A DNA stretch of 64,000 bases from Variovorax sp. PAMC26660 (GCF_014302995.1 NZ_CP060295.1:1178001-1242000), one strand, 5' to 3'. Positions 7,536-17,398 are shown, counted from the first letter of the stretch. Notes: generated by a model from the letters alone, not told the origin. Numbers and translations are program-made.

Positions 7536-10500
7536 TTACGGCCGGTCGACGTCGCCGCGCACGAGCAGTTCCCACCGGTCATCGACCACGGTCTCTGGCC
7601 CCATCTGCACCGAGCGGAACAGCCATGCCGGCACCAGGGCGCCTACTGTGTTGAAGCGCACCACGTTCTGCGCAATGAAGCCGCCCTGGCCGAAGCCGGC
7701 GGCGCGGATGACCACGTAGGGCACACCGGTCGCCGGGTTGATCGGCGAGCAGTCCACGTTGATCGACTGGCCCGCGACGACCAGGCCGAGGTGCTCGCCG
7801 AACAGGTTGTAGGTCGACGTCGTGATGAACTGGATGCGCCAGCGTTCGGTGACGGCACCCAGGTTGGTCACGATGAGCGGATACAGCGTGTCGTTGTATC
7901 GACCGTCCGGCGCGTTGCCGAGCAGCGAGTCGCTCCACTCGTTGGTCCAGGTGGACTGCGCGAACAGCGTGGACACGCGCGCCTTGAGGTCATCGAACAT
8001 GAGCGCGCTGCTGACGTAGGAGGAGCTGGGAGCGCCGGCCGGGTAGTCGTGCGAGGCATGGCTCACGAAACTCAGCGTCCCGTCGATGCCTACATCGCTC
8101 AGGACGATCAGGTCTTCGATGCGGTGTTCGATCGTGACCGGCTGCACGTAGTCCGTCACGTCGGTGAACGTCACGGTGCCGGCGTTGAGCTGGGTCGTGT
8201 AGCCCTTGGCGATCGTCTTGCCATCTGCGCCGACGACGCGCACGCGGGACAGGCGCACGCGGCCGCAGTTGATCGTCTGGCCAGCCTGGACGGTTGCAGC
8301 GGGCGTAACGCCCTTGTTCCCGATGACGATGCCATCACCCTTGCGGAAGATCGGCACCAGGCCATCCTGCGGCAGGCGCACCGGGTCGATGCCCAGCAGG
8401 TTGGCATCGAGCGGCAGGTAGGTGTACGCGACGGCGCTGTAGCGGATCGTGTCCGGCCACACGGCGGCAGGCTTGAAGATCTTCCCGTCGTCGCGCACCG
8501 CCTCGGGGTTGTACCAGGCGGCGTTCTCATTGCCGGCCGCCGTCACCCAGGCGCCGAAGCGCAGCCGCACCACGCCGGTCTCGTAGTTGACCGTGCCGGA
8601 CACGTTGGTGCCGGTGATGACGCCGGCATTCGACGCCCGCACGTTCAGTGTGGTCCCGTCCAGGCGCGTGGCCAGGATCTGCAGCGAGCCGGGGCGAAGC
8701 GGTGCGACCGGCGTGCGGAATGTCACCGCGTCGACGCCGGCAATGTTGGTGACCAGCACCAGCAGCGACTGGATCTGCGCGACGGCCGAGGCGCCGGCCG
8801 TCCAGAGCGTGATCGTGCAGATGCCCGTGGCGTAGTCGATGCGGCCCGCCGCGGTGCCGGCGCCGGTGGCGGGATCGATGTCGACGTACAGCAGGCCCGA
8901 GCGGTCCACGTAGGTCTTGCCGCCGAGTGTGAAGCGCACGCTGCCCGGCACCACGCGCTCGGCGTAGTTGGCCGTCAGGTCCAGCGTCAGGGTGCTGGCG
9001 CTGGGCGTGTCGGTGGCGCCGGTGGATGCACCGGTGACCCGGTATTTGATATTGACCGTGTTGTCCACGGGCATCGTGCTGTTGGCCAGGATCGAGCTGA
9101 CGCCCGAGAAGCCGACGCGGAAGGTGGGCTCGTAGCCGCCGCCCGTCTTGGGCGCTGTGCCGGCCGCCCAGGCCAGGAAGGTCGGCTGCGGGATGGTCTG
9201 CGCGAAGTCGGGGAGGAAGTGAACGGCGCCGGTCGCGTAGTTGATCGTGCCGAAGTTGACGCCCGAAGCATCGACCAGGGCGCCGCTGCCGTTGTCGCGC
9301 ACCGTCTTGTTGGAGACGCCCAGCTGCTGGATGGCCGTGGACCCGGGATAGAGCGCGCCGTCGAAGTTGTTCGGGCCAATGATGATCACCGGCCAGGACA
9401 TGTCGAAGGTGCCGGGGCGGATGTTGCCCGCGGCCAGCGCGATGTCCACGGTGCCGGTGATGTTGCGTGGCACTTTGGCCAGGGTCTCGGTGCTCGGCTC
9501 GCCGCGGTCGAAGGCGGCCGCATACGACTGCGCCGCATCGGGCAACGTGACCGGGGCCAGCGTGGCGATACCAGCGTTGTAGTCCACCGTGCCCGTCATG
9601 GCGCCGGTGAGCACGCCCCGGCCGTTGTCGCTGACGCTGCGTGCCTGGCCGTCGTTCCAGTTGATGCTCAGCGAGTTGGGCGAGATCCCGCCCTTGGCCA
9701 GCTGCACGGCGATCGTCGCGGCCGGCGTGCCGCCCGAGCGGTTCGTGAAATTCGACTTGCCGCCCCACTGGAACACCACGTCGGAGCCCGCATCGGGCAG
9801 CACGTTGAACGAGACCAGGATCGTGCCGGTGCTGTAGTCCACGCTGCCCACGCCATAGCTGGAGTCCGCGCCGCGCAACTGCCCGGCGCCGTTGTCACGC
9901 AGCTCGTACCAGGTGCCGTTGGCCATGTAGCTCACGCGCGCGGTGCCCGGTGCCGGCGGCGGCACCACCGTCATGGTGTAGTTGTTGGCCCGGTTCTCGG
10001 GGCCGACTGCGATGGAGGCCGAGTCGGCCAGTTGCAGCGGCGCGGCGGCCGGCTTGTAGACGATGTTCTTGGCGCCCACGTAGCCGGGGCTGTCGCTCGC
10101 CCAGGTGAGCAGGCCGCGCGCATAGTCGATCGTGCCGATCTTGGAGCCGCCGATCACCAGCGCGCCGGCCGCGTCGGAGATGGTGCCGCCCGATACGGGA
10201 ATCGACAGCGTGCCAGGCGTTGCTGGGTTGCCCAGAAAGATCGAGGTGTTGGGTGTGAACGGCAGTTGCGTGGACAGCGTCACGGTGCCGGTGGCCGAAG
10301 TCACGAGCGCCGTGGACTGGCCCGCGGCGCTGGTGTCGATGACCGGGATCTCGGTCTGTGCGCTCGGCACGAGCTGCTTGTAGATGCTCTTGACCTTGCA
10401 CTTGAGGTCGCCCTGCGTCACGGGTTCGACCAGGTCGGCCACGCTGTAGTACTTCGCCGCATCGGCGACGACCGTTTCATAGACCGCCGCGCCGCTGCCC

Positions 10501-11147
10501 GAGCGCTCGAAGAGACGGTTAGCGGGCGACCCCGTGAAATCGGTGCGCAGCGGGTCGCTGATGCCCGCGGTAGCGACCTGGGCCGTGTAGTCCACCACGC
10601 TGGCGCTGACCGAATAGCTGAAGGTCCGCACGGCCAGTGCAACGTCGGTCAGGCGTACGTATTGCTCGGTCACCTGCGAGCCGTTGACCTGGCGCAGCAT
10701 TAGGGTGCTGCCCACGTTGGGGCCGCCCACGGTGGGCCGCTGGAACAACTGGACGGAGCGCTGGCCGTTGTAGTGGTTGCCGAACAGGAAACCGTTGAAC
10801 TCGGGGCCCGGTGCGAGGTATTGCTCCACGCGGTTCTTGATGTCGCTGCGACGGTCGAAGAAGCTGCTCGCGGCCGCGAGAACGATCGACACGTTGGAGT
10901 CGTCCGGCCCCTTCGACACAATCAGGTGACCACCCATGTAGGTGTCGGTGTTCGGCGTCTGGACGTGGACGAAGAGCTTGCGGGCGTCGAAAGCACCGAA
11001 CGCCCGATCTTTCTCCGAGACGTCCTGGAAGATCGAATTGGTGAGGCCGTCAGGGATGATGTGCGAGGTGGGCGGGCCGCCGCCTTCGGGCACATCGTCC
11101 ATGACCGCGGAGGCCACGTACTTGATGTCGTCGGCAAAAATCGTCAT
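7536..11147 (-). CDS. Very long modular tail protein with six repeated beta modules
   Basis: 1203 aa. The first ~300 residues are a conserved B3-type head domain (SHIIPDGLTNSIFQDVSEKD, SIFQ, FERSGSGAAVYETVVAD). From about residue 330 to 860 a module recurs six times, each with D..G.L then G.[IV][DN]Y..G (for example GTIDYARG, GSVDYSTG, GTVDYNAG, GTINYATG, GRIDYATG, GTVNYETG, at about 10122, 9835, 9579, 9236, 8832 and 8583). The modules are 83-135 residues apart and probably Ig-like. The C-terminal ~340 residues are a separate domain. Likely a trimeric tail-tip or side-fibre protein. It begins directly after the previous stop. Confidence 0.75.
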   Translation of the reverse strand: MTIFADDIKYVASAVMDDVPEGGGPPTSHIIPDGLTNSIFQDVSEKDRAFGAFDARKLFVHVQTPNTDTYMGGHLIVSKGPDDSNVSIVLAAASSFFDRRSDIKNRVEQYLAPGPEFNGFLFGNHYNGQRSVQLFQRPTVGGPNVGSTLMLRQVNGSQVTEQYVRLTDVALAVRTFSYSVSASVVDYTAQVATAGISDPLRTDFTGSPANRLFERSGSGAAVYETVVADAAKYYSVADLVEPVTQGDLKCKVKSIYKQLVPSAQTEIPVIDTSAAGQSTALVTSATGTVTLSTQLPFTPNTSIFLGNPATPGTLSIPVSGGTISDAAGALVIGGSKIGTIDYARGLLTWASDSPGYVGAKNIVYKPAAAPLQLADSASIAVGPENRANNYTMTVVPPPAPGTARVSYMANGTWYELRDNGAGQLRGADSSYGVGSVDYSTGTILVSFNVLPDAGSDVVFQWGGKSNFTNRSGGTPAATIAVQLAKGGISPNSLSINWNDGQARSVSDNGRGVLTGAMTGTVDYNAGIATLAPVTLPDAAQSYAAAFDRGEPSTETLAKVPRNITGTVDIALAAGNIRPGTFDMSWPVIIIGPNNFDGALYPGSTAIQQLGVSNKTVRDNGSGALVDASGVNFGTINYATGAVHFLPDFAQTIPQPTFLAWAAGTAPKTGGGYEPTFRVGFSGVSSILANSTMPVDNTVNIKYRVTGASTGATDTPSASTLTLDLTANYAERVVPGSVRFTLGGKTYVDRSGLLYVDIDPATGAGTAAGRIDYATGICTITLWTAGASAVAQIQSLLVLVTNIAGVDAVTFRTPVAPLRPGSLQILATRLDGTTLNVRASNAGVITGTNVSGTVNYETGVVRLRFGAWVTAAGNENAAWYNPEAVRDDGKIFKPAAVWPDTIRYSAVAYTYLPLDANLLGIDPVRLPQDGLVPIFRKGDGIVIGNKGVTPAATVQAGQTINCGRVRLSRVRVVGADGKTIAKGYTTQLNAGTVTFTDVTDYVQPVTIEHRIEDLIVLSDVGIDGTLSFVSHASHDYPAGAPSSSYVSSALMFDDLKARVSTLFAQSTWTNEWSDSLLGNAPDGRYNDTLYPLIVTNLGAVTERWRIQFITTSTYNLFGEHLGLVVAGQSINVDCSPINPATGVPYVVIRAAGFGQGGFIAQNVVRFNTVGALVPAWLFRSVQMGPETVVDDRWELLVRGDVDRP

Positions 11148-11555
11148 TCAATACTCCAGGAAGCGCAGCTCGACGCTGCAGTAAGGGTCTTCGGGTTGCA
11201 GCTCGTCAAAGGGAAACACCGGCTCGCCGACCACGGCGTTCGTGCCTTCCTGGCCAAGGTCGAAGATGACCTGGTAGACGGTGCCGCGCAGGTTGAGAGA
11301 GAACACCGGGTCGTTCTCCAGTGCGGCCCAGGCCTGAAGCGACTGCAGCACGCTGCGCCGCGTCCATGAGCGCTTCTCGTTGCCCACGAGCGTGATGGGC
11401 CGCCCGCTCAGGCGCTTGAAGCGATCCACGATCAGCGCGCCCTCGATCGAGTAGCCCGCGCGCTGCGAGATCGGCGACCAGGTCAGCTCGTTGGTCCAGA
11501 TCAGGTCGTTGGGCAGATCCAGCTTCGTGCCGGCCAGAGAAAGGGTGATGGCCAT
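11148..11555 (-). CDS. Small distal-tail protein
   Basis: 135 aa, MAITLSLAGTKLDLPNDLIW...VELRFLEY. Its start overlaps the tape-measure stop by one base (TGATG), and it ends flush against the next start. In siphoviruses the gene just after the tape measure is usually the distal tail protein, and the position and strand-rich composition agree. Compact and single-domain. Confidence 0.65.
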   Translation of the reverse strand: MAITLSLAGTKLDLPNDLIWTNELTWSPISQRAGYSIEGALIVDRFKRLSGRPITLVGNEKRSWTRRSVLQSLQAWAALENDPVFSLNLRGTVYQVIFDLGQEGTNAVVGEPVFPFDELQPEDPYCSVELRFLEY

Positions 11556-14500
11556 CAATACCTCCCCGTGTCCTTGCGGGCATCAGCGATCCTGCGGAAA
11601 AGGCGCTCGGCGTTGCGCGCACCTGCCTCGTCGGTGTTGAAAGAGCTGCGCTGGCCTCCGAGGTCGAGCTTCATTTCCACAGTGCGCGAAGGCGAGTTGA
11701 TAGCCTCTTTGCCACCGGTGAAGCGGTCGATCGCGTCCTGAAAAAGCCGCATGCGGTTCTGCCAGGCGCGATCGTCCGCGGCGCCTGCGAGCGAGATGGC
11801 GCCGGGGTTGCGACGCGACACGTCGCCGTTGACGATGTTGTTTTGCTTGAGTGCCGCCACGACAGCGCGCAAGCTGCCCACGTCATCCGCTGAGAGAGTG
11901 CCGGCGTCGAGCTTGTCCTTGAGCTCGAACATCAGGCGGTTGTCTGTAGCGCCTTGACCAGCGAGCCGCTCCTCACGTGTGTTACCAAGGTCTGACTTCA
12001 CATCCTGGCTCGGGCCGATGACACCGGCTCTCTGACCGCGGCGGTCCTGGCGAGGGTCGAGGCCGATGTCTTCGGCCATCGGCTGCCTGTCAGGGCCGCC
12101 ATTGCCGGGGCCATCGCCACGACGATCGTTGTTGGAGCCACCACCGGAGGAGCCAGAGCCCGTGCCAGCAGCGCGCTGCCGCGCGCGAAGGATCTCGCGC
12201 TCTGTGTTCGTCCAGGAAGGGGCGATGCCCTTATTTGCCTTGGTCGCAGCATCGGCCGTCTTCTCGAAGGCGACGCGCAGGTCATCAGCTGTTGCCAAGC
12301 CGCTGGCCTTCAGTTGTTCATACGCTTCTTGGGTGGACTTCGCCACACGCTGCAGCTGCTCCTCGGTTTGAAGCCCGAATAACTTGAATGCCTCTGCTGT
12401 GCTCTGGATGCCTGGCACCACGCCCTCCAGCGTGAGCTTCAGTTCTTCGGCCTTCACCTTTGCTTGGTCGAGGAAGCCGTCCGCAACCTTGTTGCCTAGC
12501 TGGGCGCGAACGCTCTCGATCTGCGCGCGCACCGCATCGATCGCCTTCTGCGAGTCGGCCGTGTCGATGCTCTTGGTAATGCCAGCGCGGAGGGCCAGGC
12601 CAACGTCGACGCCTTGTTTCTTGAGACGTTCGAGCGATCGGATGATCGCGTCCGTGTCGTTGATCGCGCTGCGAGAAGCTGCGCTCATGCCACCGGAAAT
12701 GGTGTTGAAGTCGAGGCCGGTGCGCTTGATCGCTTCGCGGACGCCGGCATCGAGCATGGCGGCGAGCCGCTCTGCCTCGCGTGCCGAGCCCGAAAATGCG
12801 GCCCGCGCATTGGTCTCGAACACACCGAGGTCCTGGCCCTTGAGCGCTTCCGCCCAGGCGGCCTGGAACTCACCCGCGCTGATCTTCCCCTGCGAAACCA
12901 GCCGGTCCAACACAGCGCCGGCATCGGCGATGCCCTTCACCGTCTGGAGGTCGAAGTCCTTGCCGATCTTGCCGATCGCCTCGGCGGCGCTGTCACCGTC
13001 CTTGCGCAGCTGGTCGAATTTGGCCGCGGTCACCGACGCTTCTTTGCTCAGGCCGAACTGGGCTTCTTGGATCGCCCGCAGCTTGTCGGCCTGGTCGAGC
13101 ATCAAGGCAGAACGGGCGCGCTGCGCTTCCTCCTGCAGCTTGGCCTGCTCCTCCGACTTCTTGATGGCGTCGCCGTAGCCCATCCACTTCGCGGCACCTT
13201 CTCCGAGGGCGGTTCCCACGGACTGGAGGACTGTCCAGGCGCCATATGCCACCGTGGTCCAGATCGTCAGCCTGGACGCTGCGCCGAGCACGCCACCGGC
13301 GAGCGCGCGAAAGCCACCGCCGCCGGCAGCAGCTGCAGCAGTTCCGGCCTGGGTGGCCGCGGCCGCGCCGGCCGAGGCTGCGCCATACCGGGTGACCTCG
13401 GCCGCCGCAAGGGTCGCGGCGCGGCCGTGCGCCTGGGTCGCCACGGCGGCCTGAGTGCTTGCCGCGGCTTGCTGTGCCACCGCGATCGCCGATTGCTTCG
13501 CCGCGGCCGAGGCAAGCCCCTGCGATACCGCATAGCCGGCCCAGATCGTGCCGGCGACGGTGGCGACCTTGACGACGGCTTCGAGGTTGTTGGCCAGGCC
13601 GTTGATCGCTCCTGCGACGGTCGCCGTGATGCCCTTGGTCTTGTCCAGGTCGCCGAGGTACAGCGCCCACTTCGTGCGCAGGTTCTCGACGGCACGGCCC
13701 ACGGTCGGCGGCAGGCTGGCGAACTCTGACTTGATCACCTCCGACTGGCTGCGCAGCGATCGCGTGACGGTCTCCGCGGTGAGCGCACCGGCCTCGGCCA
13801 TCTTGCGCAGCTCGCCCGTGGTGACGCCCAGGCCGTCTGCCAGCGCCTTGGCCAGGCGCGGCGCCTGCTCCATGACGGAGTTGAATTCGTCGCCACGCAG
13901 CACGCCCGACTGCAGGCCCTGGATCAGCTGCGTGATCGCCGCGTTGCTGGATTCCTGGCTGGCGCCGGACAGCTGCACCGCCTGGTTGATCGTCTCGGTG
14001 AGGCGCAGCGAGGACGCGATCGCCACCTCTGTCGACTGGCCTGCGCTCTTGCCCGCCTCGGCAATTCGACCGAACAGCATGCCGGTCTGATCCAGCGCGC
14101 TGTGAGTGCGCAGCGCCACCTCGGTGACCTCGGCGAACGACTTGGCGAAAACCGGCCCTTCGCCCGTCACCAGCTTGATGCGCGCCTGTAGGTTGTTGAA
14201 GGCATCGGCCGTGGCCAGCGCGTCCTTGGCCAGGCCGCTCACAAAGCCGCCGCCCACCGCGATCGTGGCGATCTGCTGGATGCGCTGCAGCTGGTCGCCG
14301 ATCGAGCGCACGCCCTCAGCGGCAGAGGTGCTGGCCTGGCGCTGCGCCTGGGCCGATGCGACGGCCTGCTGGCCCGCACGCTGGTAGGCGGGCACGAGCT
14401 GGGCGACCTCCTCGCGGACCTGGCCGAGGGCGGCGTCGAGGTTGCGCTCGGCGGCCGTGAGCTGGTCGGTCTGGATGCCCAAGCCCTGCAGCACGGTGCG

Positions 14501-15133
14501 ACCGGCTGCGAGCGCGCTGGTGTTCTCCTGGACGGCGGCACGCATGGAGATGGCGGCGGTGCCGGCGGCCGTGAATTGCTTGGCGAGTGCGGTCTCCGCC
14601 TGGGCTGCAGCGGCCGCTTGGGTGGCCGACTCCTTGACGGCCTGTTGCTTCGCTTCCAGGTCGCGGCGCAGTTCGCGGACGGTGCTCTGGAGCTGGGTGC
14701 TGGATTCGCGGTATTCGCCCGAGCGCCTGGCTGCGCCGGTGAACTGCTCGCCGAGCTGGGCCAGCGCCTGGCGTTGCGCATCGAGATCTCGCTGGGTGGA
14801 CTGAGCAGCTTCGCGGGCGGCCTGTTCGGCGGCGGCCAGGCGGTTGGCCTCGGCGGCCGCCGCAGGCAGCGCCTGGGCGAGTTGTTCGACCTGGTGCTCG
14901 GCCTCGGCCAGTTCAATGGCCAGCGCACCGGACGAATTCGTCAGCTCGCGAACAGCGACGACAGCGTCCCGCTTCGCGCCGAGCGCTTCGATCGCAGCCG
15001 CGGCCGCGTCGGCCTTGGCCTTGAACTCGCCGCCGAGCGAGTCGCCGAGCTTGACGACGGTCTGGGTGAGGTCCTGGACGTCGTCCTTGCCTTCGGTTGC
15101 GGCCCGGACCTTGACGTCGACGATGTTGTCCAT
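11555..15133 (-). CDS. Tape measure protein
   Basis: 1192 aa from the ATG at 15133. Long Ala/Gln-rich coiled coils (about residues 40-330) precede a conserved tape-measure domain (ATADAFNNLQARIKLVTGEG ... SNAAITQLIQGLQSGVLRGD EFNSVMEQAPRLAKALADGL), then a hydrophobic stretch (about 500-620) and a Gly/Ser-rich linker near 980. At roughly 0.15 nm per residue it would give a tail near 175-180 nm, an inference. A GTG at 15163 could extend it by 10 residues but would begin inside the terminator at 15149-15193, so the ATG is preferred although its ribosome site is weak. Confidence 0.92.
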   Translation of the reverse strand: MDNIVDVKVRAATEGKDDVQDLTQTVVKLGDSLGGEFKAKADAAAAAIEALGAKRDAVVAVRELTNSSGALAIELAEAEHQVEQLAQALPAAAAEANRLAAAEQAAREAAQSTQRDLDAQRQALAQLGEQFTGAARRSGEYRESSTQLQSTVRELRRDLEAKQQAVKESATQAAAAAQAETALAKQFTAAGTAAISMRAAVQENTSALAAGRTVLQGLGIQTDQLTAAERNLDAALGQVREEVAQLVPAYQRAGQQAVASAQAQRQASTSAAEGVRSIGDQLQRIQQIATIAVGGGFVSGLAKDALATADAFNNLQARIKLVTGEGPVFAKSFAEVTEVALRTHSALDQTGMLFGRIAEAGKSAGQSTEVAIASSLRLTETINQAVQLSGASQESSNAAITQLIQGLQSGVLRGDEFNSVMEQAPRLAKALADGLGVTTGELRKMAEAGALTAETVTRSLRSQSEVIKSEFASLPPTVGRAVENLRTKWALYLGDLDKTKGITATVAGAINGLANNLEAVVKVATVAGTIWAGYAVSQGLASAAAKQSAIAVAQQAAASTQAAVATQAHGRAATLAAAEVTRYGAASAGAAAATQAGTAAAAAGGGGFRALAGGVLGAASRLTIWTTVAYGAWTVLQSVGTALGEGAAKWMGYGDAIKKSEEQAKLQEEAQRARSALMLDQADKLRAIQEAQFGLSKEASVTAAKFDQLRKDGDSAAEAIGKIGKDFDLQTVKGIADAGAVLDRLVSQGKISAGEFQAAWAEALKGQDLGVFETNARAAFSGSAREAERLAAMLDAGVREAIKRTGLDFNTISGGMSAASRSAINDTDAIIRSLERLKKQGVDVGLALRAGITKSIDTADSQKAIDAVRAQIESVRAQLGNKVADGFLDQAKVKAEELKLTLEGVVPGIQSTAEAFKLFGLQTEEQLQRVAKSTQEAYEQLKASGLATADDLRVAFEKTADAATKANKGIAPSWTNTEREILRARQRAAGTGSGSSGGGSNNDRRGDGPGNGGPDRQPMAEDIGLDPRQDRRGQRAGVIGPSQDVKSDLGNTREERLAGQGATDNRLMFELKDKLDAGTLSADDVGSLRAVVAALKQNNIVNGDVSRRNPGAISLAGAADDRAWQNRMRLFQDAIDRFTGGKEAINSPSRTVEMKLDLGGQRSSFNTDEAGARNAERLFRRIADARKDTGRY

Positions 15134-15148
15134 GCGAGTGGTCTTGAA

Positions 15149-15193
15149 GAAAAAAAGCCCCACCAGTCCAGCGTTTCACCAAACGAGTGGGGC
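15149..15193 (-). terminator. Rho-independent terminator between tail tube and tape measure genes
   Basis: On the - strand a GCCCCAC/GTGGGGC 7-bp stem (15157-15163 with 15187-15193) contains a second CGTTT/AAACG stem and is followed by seven or more T residues. It lies after the tail-tube gene and before the tape measure, so it should trim transcription of the lower tail genes relative to head and tube genes. Confidence 0.82.
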
Positions 15194-15227
15194 GAACGCG
15201 GCCGAAGCCGCGGGAGACAAACGGCTA

Positions 15228-15968
15228 TCAGGTGAACTGGACGCGGTAGTAACGGCTGATGCCTTCGCCGGCCTTGGTCGGGTCCATGAGCAGCTCGCCC
15301 TCGACAGCGAGGCCCATGAAGTTGCCGCTGAGTAGGGCCAAGGTCTTGGCCACGCCCTGTCCGACTCGGTACAGATCGACCACCACGGGCTTGCCCGAGT
15401 CGGCCTCGTTCAAGCCGCCGAAGGTGATCACCAGTTCGGGGTTGGCCACGGTGAGCGCTTCGATCGTGGCGGTCGTTTTGCCCGTGTAGCTGATCAGCAC
15501 GTCATCGGCGTCGGTCAGCGTGGTGCCGGGCAGGATGTAGATGCCTTCCTTGCGCACTTCGTAGTTGCCCGCGGCCGGGATCGTGGCCGCTGCCTTCTTG
15601 AACACGACCGCAGAGGGATCGAGATGCTTCAGGCGGATCAGGCCACCCTTGAAGGCCTTGTGCTGTTCGTCCACGACATCGGCGCCTTCGATCTCGCCAG
15701 CGGTGCCGAGCACTGCGCGAGCGAAGTTGACCAGGTTTAGGTCGGCCATGTTGATCGCCACGTTGGCCGAGTTGACCCGACGCACCTGGGCGTGTGTGCC
15801 GCCGCCGAGGCGGGTGAAGTCCTGCTGCTTCTTGACTTCTTCATCGTGCGTGACCGTGACGTCCAGCACGTTGCCGATCGGGGCCAGCGGGCCGGCGGTG
15901 CCGTAGACCCCCGCGTAGACCTGGCCGACGTTGGACATCGGCTTGTAGATTTCTTTGATCAATGCCAT
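15228..15968 (-). CDS. Major tail tube protein
   Basis: 246 aa, MALIKEIYKPMSNVGQVYAG..., strongly beta-sheet and without membrane segments. A good ribosome site (GAGGAG) precedes the ATG. It lies between the connector proteins and the tape measure, the normal place for the tube gene of non-contractile phages, and is followed by a strong terminator, as expected for a highly expressed virion protein. No sheath gene accompanies it. Confidence 0.85.
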   Translation of the reverse strand: MALIKEIYKPMSNVGQVYAGVYGTAGPLAPIGNVLDVTVTHDEEVKKQQDFTRLGGGTHAQVRRVNSANVAINMADLNLVNFARAVLGTAGEIEGADVVDEQHKAFKGGLIRLKHLDPSAVVFKKAAATIPAAGNYEVRKEGIYILPGTTLTDADDVLISYTGKTTATIEALTVANPELVITFGGLNEADSGKPVVVDLYRVGQGVAKTLALLSGNFMGLAVEGELLMDPTKAGEGISRYYRVQFT

Positions 15969-15977
15969 GGGAACTCC

Positions 15978-16445
15978 TCAGGGGGTAGTGGTTGCGTGAA
16001 AGTGGGTCTCGACCAGGAAGGCCAAGGGCAGGTACTGATAGCCGGCCTTGTAGCCAGGGCCAGGGCCGGGGGTGAGGCGCATCGGCGACGAGGTGAGCGG
16101 AGCGCGGAAGCCCATCAACGCAGCGCCGACCTTGGCCATCAGCTGGCTGGCATCGCGCCTGGCTGCAGCGCCGGAGCGATTGCCTCCGACGTTGCGCGTG
16201 GCGGTCACCGCCAACCAGGTGTGATCGAGCTTTGCCAGGCGGCCATCGGATCGAGACTCCAGCACGCGGAAATTGCGGTAGATGACATGCACAGCCGGCA
16301 CGGGCTGGTTGGCCTCGGCCACGTCCGCGAGATCCGCGGCCGTGAGCACGTGCACGGCAGGCGACATGCCCGCGAGCTTTTCTTTCAGCCGCGCGACCAG
16401 GTGCGCTTCGACGGCCAGGTAGTCGTTTTCCGGCGCGACGTTCAT
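15978..16445 (-). CDS. Mu gp37-like tail terminator/connector protein
   Basis: 155 aa from the ATG at 16445, overlapping the preceding gene by 4 bases. The pattern NDYLAVEAHLVARLKEKLAG ... VPAVHVIYRNFRV ... TWLAVTATRNV resembles the Mu gp37 (gpK/Gp37) family, which caps the tail tube or joins it to the head. A Gly/Pro-rich loop (PGPGPGYKAGY) precedes the final strand. Confidence 0.78.
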   Translation of the reverse strand: MNVAPENDYLAVEAHLVARLKEKLAGMSPAVHVLTAADLADVAEANQPVPAVHVIYRNFRVLESRSDGRLAKLDHTWLAVTATRNVGGNRSGAAARRDASQLMAKVGAALMGFRAPLTSSPMRLTPGPGPGYKAGYQYLPLAFLVETHFHATTTP

Positions 16446-16930
16446 TTGAAGTCCCGCGTGCTGTCGTCGGTGATCTGGCGCGGCGAGTAGCTGAAGTACA
16501 CCTCCAGCCCCTCCTGGGCATCCGCGCCGACCAGGTCGCCTGCCGAACCACCCAGCGGGCACGCCAGCACGGCGCTCCCGTCAGCGATCGCCTCCAGCTC
16601 CTTGAGCGCTGCCTTGTGGCGCAGGTAGACGACGTTCTCCGGGGCAACCTCGGAGAACAGGTAGAAGCGCGCGATGTCGCAGGCCAGCCGCACGAGCTGC
16701 GGCGGCATGGCGAGCACCGAAGGCCCGTCAGGTGTCGCCGAGGGCTCGATGCATCCGCGCAGCGGCAGGCGGTACACGCGGCCGATCCAGCCATCAATCA
16801 CGGCCTTCGCATCGCCGAGCTTGACCTCGACCAGCGCCGCGTTGACGGCGACGTTGTCCGGGTCGGTGAGCTGGATCAGCTCGGTCTCTCCGAAGCGGGA
16901 GACCATGTCGGCGACGGTGGCGTAGCTCAT
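16442..16930 (-). CDS. Mu gp36-like head-completion protein (DUF1320)
   Basis: 162 aa, MSYATVADMVSRFGETELIQ LTDPD..., the hallmark opening of the DUF1320/Mu gp36 family. Members form the head-tail connector ring. Helical N-terminal part, then a short C-terminal extension. A 4-base overlap couples it with the gp37-like gene. The longer upstream frame was rejected because homology begins at 16930. Confidence 0.88.
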   Translation of the reverse strand: MSYATVADMVSRFGETELIQLTDPDNVAVNAALVEVKLGDAKAVIDGWIGRVYRLPLRGCIEPSATPDGPSVLAMPPQLVRLACDIARFYLFSEVAPENVVYLRHKAALKELEAIADGSAVLACPLGGSAGDLVGADAQEGLEVYFSYSPRQITDDSTRDFK

Positions 16931-16949
16931 GACGATGTTGCTGCAGCGA

Positions 16950-17336
16950 TCAGGCGGCCGGGTGCTGGTGCTTGACGACCTGGCACTCGACCAGCTGGCC
17001 GGCGGCCGCGGCTGCGCCCAGCGCGCGGCCGCAGTGGTCGTCGGCCGTACCGACCGCTGCCTTGCCGGAGCCATCGGCCGCCGGCTTCAGGTAGGCGCCG
17101 AATGCGAAGGCTTCATTGGCCTCGATCAGGCCGCTGTAGGTCGTGATGGCGCTGAAGGCCTGGCCGACATCGGCGGCGTGCTCGGTGATGCCCTGCGAGT
17201 CCTTGACGCCACCGGCGCTGGTGGCATGGCCACCGTCATAGGCGGCGAAGCGCGCTGCCGACACTGCGGCCGTGGCCACGATGGTGATGGCGGACAGCTT
17301 GCTGAACTGCCGGCCCGTGTTGTTCTGCGATGCCAT
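16950..17336 (-). CDS. Capsid decoration / cement protein (DUF2190-like)
   Basis: 128 aa, Ala/Gly-rich, with the pattern GGVKDSQGITEHAADVGQAF and later GRALGAAAAAGQLVECQVV, which resembles DUF2190-type head-stabilising proteins whose C-terminal motif is ALGTA...G..VEV. It is located just downstream of the major capsid and the gene at 17399, as expected for an accessory capsid protein. The family assignment is moderately sure. Confidence 0.7.
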   Translation of the reverse strand: MASQNNTGRQFSKLSAITIVATAAVSAARFAAYDGGHATSAGGVKDSQGITEHAADVGQAFSAITTYSGLIEANEAFAFGAYLKPAADGSGKAAVGTADDHCGRALGAAAAAGQLVECQVVKHQHPAA

Positions 17337-17398
17337 GAGGATGGGCTCCTGGTGTTGGTTGAAGTGGAGTGGCGTTCGTTACGACGGGTGAAACGGCG

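Noticed and set aside
7470..10703. 1077-codon open frame on + opposite the long tail protein
   Set aside because: Mirror of the codon bias in the - strand gene; His/Arg/Asp/Val-rich and without any domain pattern, while the - strand frame has clear repeats and start/stop coupling.
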